Made by a program: the position numbers and the translations under genes. This document shows positions 1 through 8,731 of a stretch of DNA of 64,000 nucleotides, one piece after another. Source of the stretch: SAR86 cluster bacterium. GTDB lineage: Bacteria; Pseudomonadota; Gammaproteobacteria; Magnimaribacterales; TMED112. A model generated the notes under the pieces. It worked only from the letters and a program-made list of their open reading frames with translations, ran no database searches and was not told the DNA's origin. The stretch spans positions 476,543 to 540,542 of the forward strand of contig CP097967.1 in NCBI GenBank assembly GCA_023703535.1, read 5' to 3'. Within the stretch, counting starts at the first letter, position 1, and the number at the start of each line of letters is the position of its first letter.

Positions 1-57
1 ACCACCAAGAAACGCTATTAAAAAAGTTAAAATGGGAAGTGATATTTTAAGAGCCAT
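1..57 (-). CDS. N-terminus of an unknown protein running off the left edge
   Basis: An ATG on the minus strand at 57 opens a frame that stays open to the window edge and gives MALKISLPILTFLIAFLGG. The stretch is hydrophobic after a Lys, like a signal peptide or first membrane segment. It is divergent from the MAPEG gene, with 39 bases between the starts. Only 19 residues are visible, so no family can be named. Confidence 0.45.
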   Translation of the reverse strand, partial: MALKISLPILTFLIAFLGG

Positions 58-96
58 ATTTTAATAATATAATTTATTTTAAGTATAGGAGGAAAC

Positions 97-462
97 ATGG
101 CTACATATATAGTTCTTGCAAGTGCTCTTGCGGTAATTCAATTTTGGGTGATCCCCTTTTTAATAAATGTAAAAAATCTCAACTGGCAAATGTCTAACAG
201 AGATGAAAGTTTAGATGATTCAGTTTTATTAAAAAGAGCAAGAAGAGCAGGTGCAAATATTTTGGAAACATTACCTATCTATTTAGTATTCTGTTTATTA
301 TCAATTATTGAGGCTAAAGATATTTCAGAGCCAGCTTTTTATTGGCTAATTCTAAGAGTCATACACGGTCTGTGCTATTTGTTAGGTATTGCTTATGTGA
401 GAACACTTGCTTGGCTTGGTTCATTAGTGTGCCTCATTGTAATGGGCCTCTCATTGATTTGA
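97..462 (+). CDS. MAPEG family membrane protein
   Basis: A 121-residue integral membrane protein with about four hydrophobic helices, the usual size and layout of the MAPEG family (membrane-associated proteins in eicosanoid and glutathione metabolism). The segment from about residue 44 (KRARRAGANILETLPIYLVF) matches the family's conserved RxxxAHxNxxE-like region, with Asn53 and Glu56. A strong ribosome site, AGGAGG, lies 5 bases before the ATG and fixes the start. A hairpin terminator follows and is shared with the convergent gene downstream. Bacterial MAPEG proteins rarely have a known substrate, so a role in thiol or lipid-peroxide metabolism is family-level inference only. Confidence 0.8.
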   Translation: MATYIVLASALAVIQFWVIPFLINVKNLNWQMSNRDESLDDSVLLKRARRAGANILETLPIYLVFCLLSIIEAKDISEPAFYWLILRVIHGLCYLLGIAYVRTLAWLGSLVCLIVMGLSLI

Positions 463-491
463 TATCAGGATCCTGCTGGGGGTACAAAAAA

Positions 492-515
492 AAAGAGCCA
501 GTAAACTGGCTCTTT
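492..515. terminator. Bidirectional hairpin terminator
   Basis: A perfect 10-bp stem (AAAGAGCCAG / CTGGCTCTTT) closes on a TAAA loop, with A-runs before and after it. It lies between two convergent genes ending at 462 and 531 and can serve both. Confidence 0.85.
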
Positions 516-530
516 AAAAAATGTATTTTT

Positions 531-1289
531 TTAGTTAGGGCTTCTTAGAACAGGTCCAACATAAATTGATCCATTTCCACAATCAGCCATTCCAACTAAG
601 GCTCTTCTTTCGTCTGTGTCACGTAATTCAGATCTCCAAAACTCGATGCCCTCACCTCTTTCAGAAACTGCAGAAGTATAAACAAGTCTTATAAAATCTG
701 CATCACCATCATAGCCAGGACCAGGAATGATAAGTTTTCTTCCTTGAACATCACCATTTTCTTGTGCCATTTTTGCAAAGTCTACATACGCATCATAGTA
801 AGTTCTTAGACTTGTTCCTTCATTCAGTTTGCAAGAATTATACTGTGCAAGAATGAAATTACCTGCATCAGTTGAACGTGGTTGCGATATTGCCCACTGA
901 ACAGTTGAAACAACTTGAGAATTTTTTGCAGGTAGTTTTGCAAATAAGGCGTTTGCTTTGGGATCTTTTGTCCAAACTTCAAGACCTTTAAATTGAGCAG
1001 CACTGTCTGGCCAATTATTTACCCACATAAAGTCGTGACTAGCTAGATCTCTATGGAAGTAAGGTTGCAAAAGTGCAACAGTCATAGAGTCATATACACC
1101 ACCTTGGGTTTCTGCCCATTTAGCAAATTCGCCATACCATTTTGCTACATCCGAAATGTCCTTTCCTTTATTAAAAGAACCAAAATAATACTCTGCTGTA
1201 TTTCTTTCAGGAACATATTTATATTCAGATTCCTGAGAAAAAACGTGAGCTGAGTAAATAAAACAAAGTGTTAAAAATAATCTAATCAT
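531..1289 (-). CDS. Secreted protein of unknown function
   Basis: A 252-residue protein with a clear Sec signal peptide (MIRLFLTLCFIYSAHVFS, cleavage probably near QES). I do not recognise a family. The mature part is rich in Trp, Tyr and Phe, with two repeat-like halves, each carrying a YxxFAK or WYGEFAKWA motif (about residues 48 and 168). This could be a tandem alpha-beta barrel domain, but that is a guess. Its ATG overlaps the stop of the upstream NTF2-like gene by one base (TAATG), so it is translated as the last gene of a three-gene operon. It probably acts in the periplasm or outside the cell. Confidence 0.75.
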   Translation of the reverse strand: MIRLFLTLCFIYSAHVFSQESEYKYVPERNTAEYYFGSFNKGKDISDVAKWYGEFAKWAETQGGVYDSMTVALLQPYFHRDLASHDFMWVNNWPDSAAQFKGLEVWTKDPKANALFAKLPAKNSQVVSTVQWAISQPRSTDAGNFILAQYNSCKLNEGTSLRTYYDAYVDFAKMAQENGDVQGRKLIIPGPGYDGDADFIRLVYTSAVSERGEGIEFWRSELRDTDERRALVGMADCGNGSIYVGPVLRSPN

Positions 1290-1756
1290 TATTCCTCCTC
1301 AAAATCACTTCTTACTGTTTGGTGAACGCCACCAAAACTTGCTGAAGAGTAATGTTGTGTTCTCATTACCCATTTTCCATTTTCTTTAATCCAAGTAGTA
1401 GTTACTCTTGTTCTGTATGGCTGGTCGTCCTCGCCAACAACACCTTCGTAATAAAATCTTACAACATAGGCATCTTTGGTAAGTTTTATTGCTTCTGGAT
1501 AAAAAATGCTATTAAATCCTACAGCATAATTCTTTTCATAATCAGCTGCACTTGATTTCAAGCATGCTTTATGAAAACTACCATCTGAATTAGTACTACA
1601 TACGCCCATTTTGCTCTCGTGGGCAACCATGGTTTTAAAATCTCTTACCTCTCTTGCTTCATAATACTTTTCAACCGCAGCCAATACATCATCATGATCG
1701 TCTGCAAAAATATTAAAACTAAACAAAGTTAAAATAAAAAATATAATTTTCATCAT
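1289..1756 (-). CDS. Secreted NTF2/SnoaL-like fold protein
   Basis: A 155-residue protein with a signal peptide ending before ADDHDD. The mature sequence begins DVLAAVEKYYEAREVRDF and ends with RVTTTWIKENGKWVMRTQHYSS, the typical start helix and final strands of the SnoaL/DUF4440 NTF2-like fold. Such proteins are cone-shaped, can bind small ligands, and some are isomerases or cyclases. No catalytic set is evident here. It sits 5 bases after the cupin gene and overlaps the next gene by one base. Its mature N-terminus shares an ADDHD sequence with the neighbouring cupin, which suggests co-exported partners. Confidence 0.7.
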   Translation of the reverse strand: MMKIIFFILTLFSFNIFADDHDDVLAAVEKYYEAREVRDFKTMVAHESKMGVCSTNSDGSFHKACLKSSAADYEKNYAVGFNSIFYPEAIKLTKDAYVVRFYYEGVVGEDDQPYRTRVTTTWIKENGKWVMRTQHYSSASFGGVHQTVRSDFEEE

Positions 1757-1761
1757 TTCTC

Positions 1762-2154
1762 CTAATCAACAAAGACTGTATGATCCTTGCCCTCTTCAAC
1801 CACTCTTATTACAAGTAAGTCAGTACACTGATTTCCAAGATTAGGTGTGTCATCATCACCACCGTGAACCCAATCAGACGGCTCAAACCAATATTCACCC
1901 TTTGAATATTCTTTCCATTTTCCTGATGATTTAGATTGTGATAAACCATCAAGCACATACACTAAAGTTCCAGCAGCAGGATGAAAATGTTTAGGTGTAT
2001 TACCAGCATCACAAGTAGAACGCTTTTCAACAACTAATTCCATGCCACCATCGATTTTAAATTTCTCAGACGAAACTAAGCCTGAAAAAGAAGGCTCATC
2101 ATGATCATCTGCAGAAATGAAAAAACTCATTAAAGATATTAATAAAAGTCTCAT
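1762..2154 (-). CDS. Secreted small cupin-domain protein
   Basis: About 130 residues with a short signal peptide followed by ADDHDEPSFSG. The body has cupin features: CDAGNTPKHFHPAAGTLVYVLDG (motif 1 with HxH and a following Tyr) and a later WFEPSDWVHGG (motif 2 with His). It is probably a metal-binding beta-barrel in the periplasm. A longer frame starts at 2193, but the ATG at 2154 has AGGAG 6 bases upstream, and the longer version would translate through a Fur-like palindrome, so 2154 is preferred. First gene of a three-gene operon with an NTF2-like and an unknown secreted protein. Confidence 0.75.
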   Translation of the reverse strand: MRLLLISLMSFFISADDHDEPSFSGLVSSEKFKIDGGMELVVEKRSTCDAGNTPKHFHPAAGTLVYVLDGLSQSKSSGKWKEYSKGEYWFEPSDWVHGGDDDTPNLGNQCTDLLVIRVVEEGKDHTVFVD

Positions 2155-2177
2155 TTTATCTCCTTGATATTTTTGGA

Positions 2178-2192
2178 TGAGAATTACTCTCA
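2178..2192 (-). promoter_or_regulatory. Fur-box-like palindrome before the cupin operon
   Basis: TGAGAATTACTCTCA forms a 7-1-7 inverted repeat that fits the Fur consensus (TGAtAAT-N-ATTaTCA / TGAGAAT-N-ATTCTCA) with one deviation. It lies 24 bases before the chosen ATG at 2154, downstream of a TTGTCA-N17-TAATAA promoter candidate (from about 2222), where a repressor could act. The iron link is inferred from the motif only. Confidence 0.5.
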
Positions 2193-2250
2193 TTTATTAA
2201 TTTAACCTAAGAATTGTGACAATTGGAAGAAATATAAGAAATTAAATAAA

Positions 2251-2274
2251 AAAAGGGCACCGAAGTGCCCTTTT
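2251..2274 (-). terminator. Rho-independent terminator of the TBDR gene
   Basis: The stem AAAAGGGCAC / GTGCCCTTTT closes on a CGAA loop. Read on the minus strand it is followed by a T-run and lies 17 bases after the TBDR stop at 2291. Confidence 0.85.
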
Positions 2275-2290
2275 AACTTTCATGGAGTTA

Positions 2291-4837
2291 TTAAAAGTTA
2301 TATCTGTATCTAAGATATACAAATTGTCCAGAAATACCCATCGGAGCAAGTTCACTATAAACTTGTCCTAGAATACCACCATATATATCATCAGTTAGGC
2401 CGAATACGTTTGCACATGAACCTCCTGATGGACACGCATTTACTTTGGTAACACTGTCACCAACGTTATCGAATACATTGTTTATACCCATCATTACAGA
2501 GCTGTTACCCATGTCATAGGCAACTTCCATGTCAAAAACCCAAGTTGCACCAAATTGACCTGGTGAACCTAAGTAAGCATTTTGCCATGTATCAAACCAC
2601 TCACCCCAATAACTTGCTCTACCAAGAACTCTCCAGTTACCGTTGAAGTGATTTGCTGTGAAGTTACCTCTATCATCAGGGGTAACTCCTTTAAATGACT
2701 GTTCAGCTAAAGCATCAATATTTGCTCCAGCATCAGTAATTTCTACTTTATTTTGGCTCCAACTTGCATTCCAATAAGTTGTTCCTCCATAGTTTTCAGT
2801 TTCAAATGAAGCATTTAAATCAAAACCATTGGTTTTAGTATCAAAGTCATTTGTGAAATATCTAAATGTAGGAAAATCCCCTGCTCCAGGAACACCTTGA
2901 GCAATAAGATCTGCAATGTCTGCATCAGATAATGCAAAGTTTGCAGAAACAACTAATCTATCCTCTACAACAATTCTGAAAAAGTCTGCTGTAAAATCAA
3001 CTTCTCCCCAACTTCCAAAGAAGCCAAGTGATATGTTTTCTGCCTCTTCTGGTTGAAGCACTTTTCCTCCATACAGAACTGCAAGTGGAAGTGTTGAAGG
3101 AATCACACCCTCGTTAACTAAGTCTCCTGAAGAATCAAAGACTGTAGATACTTTTCTCGCATTAGCCTGACCAGGGGTTGGCGCTTTAAATCCTGTGCTG
3201 AATGTACCTCTTGCACCTAGCCCATCTGAAAATTTGTAATTGAATCCAAACTTATAATTGCTTGTATTTCCAAAAGTATCATAATCCTCAAATCTTAAAG
3301 CTGCTCCTAATCTTAAATTATCTGAAAAGTCATTTTCATAATCCAAATAGACAGCATCATTTTCTCTTTGCCATGAACCTGCTGCAGCTGCTGGGAATCC
3401 AGGGTAACCATTTGAAGATAAGCTAAACCCTTGTGTTGCAAGCCCACCGTCTAAATATGATTCAGGCTGCCCTGCTACAAGTGAATATTCCTCTGTTCGG
3501 TGCTCGTAACCAAAAGCTACGAAAATTGTATCTGAGTATTGGTAAGTAAAGTCAGCATTTAAATTATTTTCTTCTTGCTGTTCAGCACCAACATCAAAAT
3601 CTCTTGGAGTATTTGGACCATAACTAGCATTAACTGAATTGTTTAAAAACTCATCTGCCTCGTTATATCCATAGTAATAACTGAAGTCAAAAGTCATACC
3701 ATTCTCAAATTCTCCATCAAAACCTAGAAGAACCGATCTATCTTCTACGTCTGCACCAAATCTTGGAGTAAATCCTCCAGGAATTAGTTCTTGGAAGTTA
3801 AAACAATTAGGATCTGCCTGGACTGCTGCCCATGCTACTGGATCTGGTGTTGAGCCTGTGAAAGTAACAGTTGGACAAGTTTGTCCATCATTTGGAGTTA
3901 GATCTCCAATAAGCATAGTTGCCCCACCATCGTTACTGTAAACAGCACCTCTATTAGTTGGGTTTCTGTAGTAAAAAGTTCCATCTACATGTTTACTGTT
4001 GTAGTTTCCGTGACCATAAAATTCACCACCACCCATAGGTGCTCTAAAGTTAAAGAATGCTTTTAAATCATCGTCAACAATTGGTCGTCCCCATGGCATT
4101 GCTGGATCTGGAACACCTTGGTAACCATCAGCAATTAATCCTGCAGCATCGTCCCTTTGCACTGCCCTTACTGTTGCATCTTGGCTTCCATATTCAAAAC
4201 TTGTATTAAAGAATCCACCATCACCCATAGGTAATCCGTAATTACCCATAAGATAACTTTGTTCTCCATCACCCTCTCCGTATTGACCGTAACGATATTC
4301 GAGGAATCCACCTTCAGAGTTATCATTTAAGTTAAAGTTTATAACTCCAGCAATAGCGTCTGATCCATATTGAGCAGATGCCCCATCTCTTAGAACCTCT
4401 ACAGATTTAATTGCAGAAGCTGGTATTGCTGATACATCAGGTCCTTGTGCACCATCTGAAATGTATGCTCCTAACCATGTTAAAACACTCCCTCTGTGTC
4501 TTCTTTTTCCATTAACTAGCAGCAATGTATGATCTGGAGACATGCCTCTTAAGTTAGCTGGTCTCATAATGCTTGCCGCATCACTTATTGGTTGATCATT
4601 CACGCTAAATGATGGAACAAGATTTCTCATTAAATTAGCAAAATCTGTATCACCATTATTTTGGAATTCACTACCAGAAATAACGTCTACAGGTGAGAAG
4701 GTATCTTGAGGTGATCTAGCCTCACTTCTACTTCCAACAACTGTAACTTCTTCAACATTCTGTGCATCTGCTGAATCTTGTGCTTCAACAAATACAGAAG
4801 AAAGTATAAAAGTTGATAAAATCAAAAATTTTTTCAC
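2291..4837 (-). CDS. TonB-dependent outer-membrane receptor
   Basis: A beta-barrel receptor of about 848 residues. After the signal peptide come a TonB-box-like VEEVTVVGS, a plug domain (SPVDVISGSEFQNNG, LRGMSPDHTLLLVNGKRR, VEVLRDGASAQYGSDAIAGV) and a long barrel ending in YLRYRYNF, the aromatic C-terminus used for barrel insertion. The plug with NGKRRH and RDGASAQYG is typical of receptors for carbohydrates and other organic substrates, not classic siderophores. The substrate is unknown. An ATG at 4849 is open, but GGAGGG lies just before GTG at 4837 (codon 5), so GTG is the likely start. Divergent from the M14 peptidase gene; they may work together on peptides. Confidence 0.9.
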   Translation of the reverse strand: MKKFLILSTFILSSVFVEAQDSADAQNVEEVTVVGSRSEARSPQDTFSPVDVISGSEFQNNGDTDFANLMRNLVPSFSVNDQPISDAASIMRPANLRGMSPDHTLLLVNGKRRHRGSVLTWLGAYISDGAQGPDVSAIPASAIKSVEVLRDGASAQYGSDAIAGVINFNLNDNSEGGFLEYRYGQYGEGDGEQSYLMGNYGLPMGDGGFFNTSFEYGSQDATVRAVQRDDAAGLIADGYQGVPDPAMPWGRPIVDDDLKAFFNFRAPMGGGEFYGHGNYNSKHVDGTFYYRNPTNRGAVYSNDGGATMLIGDLTPNDGQTCPTVTFTGSTPDPVAWAAVQADPNCFNFQELIPGGFTPRFGADVEDRSVLLGFDGEFENGMTFDFSYYYGYNEADEFLNNSVNASYGPNTPRDFDVGAEQQEENNLNADFTYQYSDTIFVAFGYEHRTEEYSLVAGQPESYLDGGLATQGFSLSSNGYPGFPAAAAGSWQRENDAVYLDYENDFSDNLRLGAALRFEDYDTFGNTSNYKFGFNYKFSDGLGARGTFSTGFKAPTPGQANARKVSTVFDSSGDLVNEGVIPSTLPLAVLYGGKVLQPEEAENISLGFFGSWGEVDFTADFFRIVVEDRLVVSANFALSDADIADLIAQGVPGAGDFPTFRYFTNDFDTKTNGFDLNASFETENYGGTTYWNASWSQNKVEITDAGANIDALAEQSFKGVTPDDRGNFTANHFNGNWRVLGRASYWGEWFDTWQNAYLGSPGQFGATWVFDMEVAYDMGNSSVMMGINNVFDNVGDSVTKVNACPSGGSCANVFGLTDDIYGGILGQVYSELAPMGISGQFVYLRYRYNF

Positions 4838-5006
4838 TTCGCCCTCCATGCTTTTTGACCCCTAATACTCAATAGTGCAAAGGAAATAAAGCAAATGCAA
4901 GAAAATAAGGAAAAGATTGTGACAAATTAGCGAACAAACTAACAATATCCGTTATATATTCGATATATTGCAATTTTTATCACTAAATTAATGTAATCTT
5001 AATGTC

Positions 5007-7862
5007 ATGAACAAATTAAACTACTTTTTATCTTTTCTTGTACTTTCGTTAAATCTTTTTTCAGATCCACTTACCAAGCCTACAAGTTTCTCTAAAGATC
5101 TTTATAAAGATCAAATACTTGAAGGAAATTATTCAGAACGAATTCAACATCCAGATGATTTCTTAGGTTTTGGGTTAGGAGAAAGAGTTGCAAACCCTCT
5201 TCAAATTTCTCAAGCAGTTAGGGCTTACCAAAAACAAAGTGATCGTATTAAAGTTATTGAATATGGACGAACTCATGAGGACAGACCTCTCTTTGCTGTT
5301 TTCATCTCATCTCCATCTAATATAGATAGATTATCTGAAATTGAGCAGGATATATCCAAGTTAGCTGATGCTAGAAATACAACGGATTCAGAAGCTAAGG
5401 AATTAATAGCTTCTTTACCTGCAATAGCATGGATGGCTTATTCAATTCATGGTAATGAAACATCAGGAGCAGATGCCGCTCTTGGAATAATTTATCACTT
5501 AATTGCTAGCGAAGATGCTGAGGTAGTTGATTTGCTTGAAAATATGATAGTTATAGTTGATCCAATGATGAATCCTGATGGCCGAGATAGATTTGCTAAA
5601 TCATTGGAGCTATATCGTGGAACAGCGCCAAATTATGATGATCAGTCATTACTTCATACTGGAGATTGGCCTTACTCAAGAACAAATCATTATTTCTTCG
5701 ATTTAAATCGTGACTGGTTTTATTTAACACAACCTGAGACTCAAGGACGAGTTCCTTTGATTAATAAGTGGCGACCACAAATTTTAGTTGATGGCCATGA
5801 AATGGGTGCACAAGATACTTTCATGACAGGCCCACCAAGAGAACCTATTAATTCAAATATTGATAGAGATCTAATTAAGTGGGGAAATGTTTTTGCACAG
5901 GATCAAGCGGAAGCTTTCGATGAAAGAAATTGGAGATTTTACACTGGGGAATGGCATGAGGATCTATATCCTGGATATTCTTTTTACGTGCAATTCAGAG
6001 GCAGCTTGGGAATTTTATATGAGCAATCAAGAATGGCAGAGGATGGAGTTCGTAGACCTGAAGGCACTATTCAATCATATAAAGAATCCGTTCATCATCA
6101 ATATGTAAGCACATTAGCAAATCTAGAAACCCTAGCAAAATATACTAAAGCTATGTACGAAGATTTTTGGGATGGCAGAAAATATAATATTTCAGAAGAC
6201 AGCGAATATGCCAATCAGAGTTTTGTAATTTTACCAACAAAAAATCATAGCAGACTAAAAACTCTAGCAGAGAAACTTAAAGCTCAAGATATTGAAATAT
6301 ATACAAATGAAAGAGCAATAAGAGCAAGAAATGTTCTACAACAAACTGGAGATGTTGAAGCAAATTACGTAATACCTGCAGGTAGTATGATAATTCCAAA
6401 TTTACAACCTGAAGCACCGTTAATTGCAGCTATCTTAGAGTTTGATGCTGACATTATAGAATCAGTCTTAGCTGAAGAGAGACTTAGAAGTCTTAAAGAT
6501 GGATCATCTATAATGTATGACACTACTGCATTCAACTTAACAATGATGTACGGGCTTGAAGCTGTCACAGTTCCATCTAATCTTGAAGTTGGTTTAAAAG
6601 AATGGAGCCCACAAAATGTTTCTATTAAAACAAATCCAGAAGCTATTATTTGGGCTGTTGACGGAGTTGACGATAATTCAGTAGCTTTTGCCGCAAGATT
6701 AATGGAAAAAGGTGTAGAAGTCAGGATTATTGATAAAGAAGCACTACTTTCAAAACAATTTTTATCAAGAGGGAGTATCGCTGTTCTTGCTATGGATAAT
6801 CCAGAATATCAGGATTTATCTGAAACAGTAAACAGTATTGCCACAGAACTCGATATTTCTGTATTATCGATTGAATCTGGTTTTGGTGCAGAAGAGTTAC
6901 CGGATTGGGGCGGAAGACATTTTCGTTTACTTGAAAGACCACAAATTGCAATTCTTAGTCAATCAGGTTTTAGTTCTTATGATGTCGGTGTTAGTTGGTG
7001 GTCACTAGATCATCATCTTGGTATTAGACATAGTCAAATAGATGCTTCACTTGTTAACTACGCAGACTTGAGAAGATATAACACTATTATCTTGCCTAGC
7101 GGTTACAGAGATATGGGTGAGTATGAGAAAAAGGTTTTAAGCGATTGGATGGAGCAAGGAGGAACCTTAATTGCTCATGCAGCTAGTTCTTATGCTCTAG
7201 CTTCTGAACAGGGTATTGGCTCAGTAAAACTTCTTCAAAATACATTTGAAGAGAGTGAAAAATATAATATTTCGTTGCAAAGAGAATTGAGTGCACTTTA
7301 TGAAGAATTAGATATAGAAAGCGTAAATAGTAATAAAGTTGACTTAGACACAGCTTATCCTTGGGAGCAAAGTGAAGGTAAATATCCTCCATCCCAACTT
7401 GCATATAGAGATAACTGGCAATCAATCTTTATGCCATCAGGTGCCTTTGTGTCAGGAAGAACAGATCAAGAACACTGGCTTACATTTGGAACAAATAGCA
7501 CACTACCACTCCTCTACGGGAGCAATCCTGTTTTAATGTCAGATGATAGCTCTGAGGCGCCTATACGAGTTGGTGTTTTTTCAGACTCTGCAAAAGCAAA
7601 TACCTATTCAACTATTAACTGGTCTGATATTCCGCCTGGTAAAGAGTTAAATGTGAGAATGAGTGGATTATTATGGCCTGAGGCAGCACAAAGAATCGCA
7701 AACTCAGCTTACCTAACAAGAGAGAGAATTGGTAAGGGTCAATTGATTTTATTTTCAGGGCAGCCAAACTTTAGGGGCGCAACTTTAGGTACAAATCGTG
7801 TATGGCTTAATGCTGTTGTCTATGGCGCAGGCCTTGGAACCGAACCAAGAATTAACCCTTAA
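5007..7862 (+). CDS. Secreted M14-family zinc carboxypeptidase-like protein
   Basis: A 951-residue protein with a signal peptide (residues 1 to about 19). The M14 metallopeptidase domain occupies about residues 60-370. Zinc ligands are visible as the HGNE motif (His148, Glu151) and His264 in VDGHEMG, with NPDGR at 189-193 and a candidate catalytic Glu339 in LYEQS. The rest, about 560-940, resembles a glutamine-amidotransferase-like fold with a long C-terminal extension, as in other large bacterial M14 proteins. It likely trims peptides in the periplasm or outside the cell. Transcribed divergently from the TBDR, across 157-169 bases that carry an AT-rich dyad near 4955-4970. No homologue with a known substrate is named. 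Confidence 0.85.
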   Translation: MNKLNYFLSFLVLSLNLFSDPLTKPTSFSKDLYKDQILEGNYSERIQHPDDFLGFGLGERVANPLQISQAVRAYQKQSDRIKVIEYGRTHEDRPLFAVFISSPSNIDRLSEIEQDISKLADARNTTDSEAKELIASLPAIAWMAYSIHGNETSGADAALGIIYHLIASEDAEVVDLLENMIVIVDPMMNPDGRDRFAKSLELYRGTAPNYDDQSLLHTGDWPYSRTNHYFFDLNRDWFYLTQPETQGRVPLINKWRPQILVDGHEMGAQDTFMTGPPREPINSNIDRDLIKWGNVFAQDQAEAFDERNWRFYTGEWHEDLYPGYSFYVQFRGSLGILYEQSRMAEDGVRRPEGTIQSYKESVHHQYVSTLANLETLAKYTKAMYEDFWDGRKYNISEDSEYANQSFVILPTKNHSRLKTLAEKLKAQDIEIYTNERAIRARNVLQQTGDVEANYVIPAGSMIIPNLQPEAPLIAAILEFDADIIESVLAEERLRSLKDGSSIMYDTTAFNLTMMYGLEAVTVPSNLEVGLKEWSPQNVSIKTNPEAIIWAVDGVDDNSVAFAARLMEKGVEVRIIDKEALLSKQFLSRGSIAVLAMDNPEYQDLSETVNSIATELDISVLSIESGFGAEELPDWGGRHFRLLERPQIAILSQSGFSSYDVGVSWWSLDHHLGIRHSQIDASLVNYADLRRYNTIILPSGYRDMGEYEKKVLSDWMEQGGTLIAHAASSYALASEQGIGSVKLLQNTFEESEKYNISLQRELSALYEELDIESVNSNKVDLDTAYPWEQSEGKYPPSQLAYRDNWQSIFMPSGAFVSGRTDQEHWLTFGTNSTLPLLYGSNPVLMSDDSSEAPIRVGVFSDSAKANTYSTINWSDIPPGKELNVRMSGLLWPEAAQRIANSAYLTRERIGKGQLILFSGQPNFRGATLGTNRVWLNAVVYGAGLGTEPRINP

Positions 7863-7869
7863 TAAATAA

Positions 7870-7959
7870 TGGCGGAGAGACAGGGATTCGAACCCTGGAG
7901 ACGCTTTCACGCCAACTGATTTTCGAGACCAGCGCTTTAAACCACTCAGCCATCTCTCC
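7870..7959 (-). tRNA. tRNA-Ser (anticodon CGA)
   Basis: On the minus strand a 90-base cloverleaf begins GGAGAGATGG and ends in an encoded CCA. The anticodon stem CTGGT/ATCAG holds the loop CTCGAAA, so the anticodon is CGA, reading UCG. A long variable arm (GGCGT-GAAA-GCGTC) is typical of serine tRNA, and the T arm has TTCGAAT. A -10-like TACTATAA lies just upstream. Confidence 0.95.
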
Positions 7960-8026
7960 AGATTAGTTATAGTATTTAAAGTTTTGTTCTAGTAGAAGAA
8001 ATAATTAAATATTAGAATAGCAAACT

Positions 8027-8143
8027 ATGGATGCAATCTATGTCTTGGTTGGGAGTTTAGTTTTTTTTGCTCTTTATATTTTTCTTGAAGCAAGGCCAAA
8101 AGGATTTAGTTTAAAAAACCTTTTTAAACGCGACGAAGAGTAA
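8027..8143 (+). CDS. Small membrane protein, 38 aa
   Basis: A short frame reads MDAIYVLVGSLVFFALYIFL followed by EARPKGFSLKNLFKRDEE. It has one hydrophobic helix (about residues 4-20), then a basic and acidic cytoplasmic tail. A -10-like TAGAAT lies 8 bases before the ATG. It ends 3 bases before the TTG start of thymidine kinase, so the two are probably cotranscribed. No family is recognised. The compact fit and sensible topology support a real gene. Confidence 0.55.
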   Translation: MDAIYVLVGSLVFFALYIFLEARPKGFSLKNLFKRDEE

Positions 8144-8146
8144 ATT

Positions 8147-8731
8147 TTGGCTAAGGTTCATTACTTCTACTCCACTATGAATGCGGGTAAGTCCACTTCC
8201 CTACTTCAGTCTAGCCATAACTATGAAGAGAGAGATCTTAATGTTTTGCTATTTACACCTGAAGTTGATGCAAAAATACATGATTCATTCATTCACTCTA
8301 GGATAGGTCTAAAAAAACCTGCTTATGTATTTAGTGAGAAATTTGATTTTATAGACTATGTTTATAAAGAAAATAAAAAGCGAGTGTCCTGCATTTTAGT
8401 TGATGAAGCACAGTTCTTAACATCTGAACAAGTTAAACAGCTTTGCAGAATATGTGATGAAAAAAATATTCCTATTATGTGTTACGGAATTAGAACAGAC
8501 TTTAGAGGAGAGCTTTTTCCTGGAAGTTTGGCTCTACTTTCACTGGCTGATAACATTATCGAACTTAAGACAATATGCGAGTACCCCTCTTGTTCCAGAA
8601 AAGCCACAATGATTGCAAGATATGACAAGGATGGAGAAATTGTCTTGGAAGGTAATCAAATTGATATAGGTGCTGATAAATATAAGGTTTACTGCCGTAA
8701 ACATTACAGAGAATTAACTAAGATTATCTAA
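8147..8731 (+). CDS. tdk: Thymidine kinase
   Basis: A 194-residue type II (TK1-like) thymidine kinase that phosphorylates thymidine to dTMP for salvage in the cytoplasm. Walker A is STMNAGKST (9-17), and VDEAQF (85-90) holds the catalytic Glu87. A structural zinc site is suggested by CEYPSC and a later YCRKH. Length is normal for the family. Translation probably starts at TTG, since no ATG precedes the P-loop in frame. The convergent nucleoside transporter overlaps its last four bases, which places uptake and salvage of nucleosides side by side. Confidence 0.95.
   Translation: MAKVHYFYSTMNAGKSTSLLQSSHNYEERDLNVLLFTPEVDAKIHDSFIHSRIGLKKPAYVFSEKFDFIDYVYKENKKRVSCILVDEAQFLTSEQVKQLCRICDEKNIPIMCYGIRTDFRGELFPGSLALLSLADNIIELKTICEYPSCSRKATMIARYDKDGEIVLEGNQIDIGADKYKVYCRKHYRELTKII

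Noticed and set aside
2155-2193. Longer N-terminus of the cupin gene (MRVILIQKYQGDK...)
   Set aside because: It would cover a Fur-like palindrome and remove the signal peptide from the N-terminus; AGGAG is placed for the ATG at 2154.
4950-4975. AT-rich dyad between the first TBDR and the M14 gene as an operator
   Set aside because: Simple AT repeat; no match to a known operator was clear.
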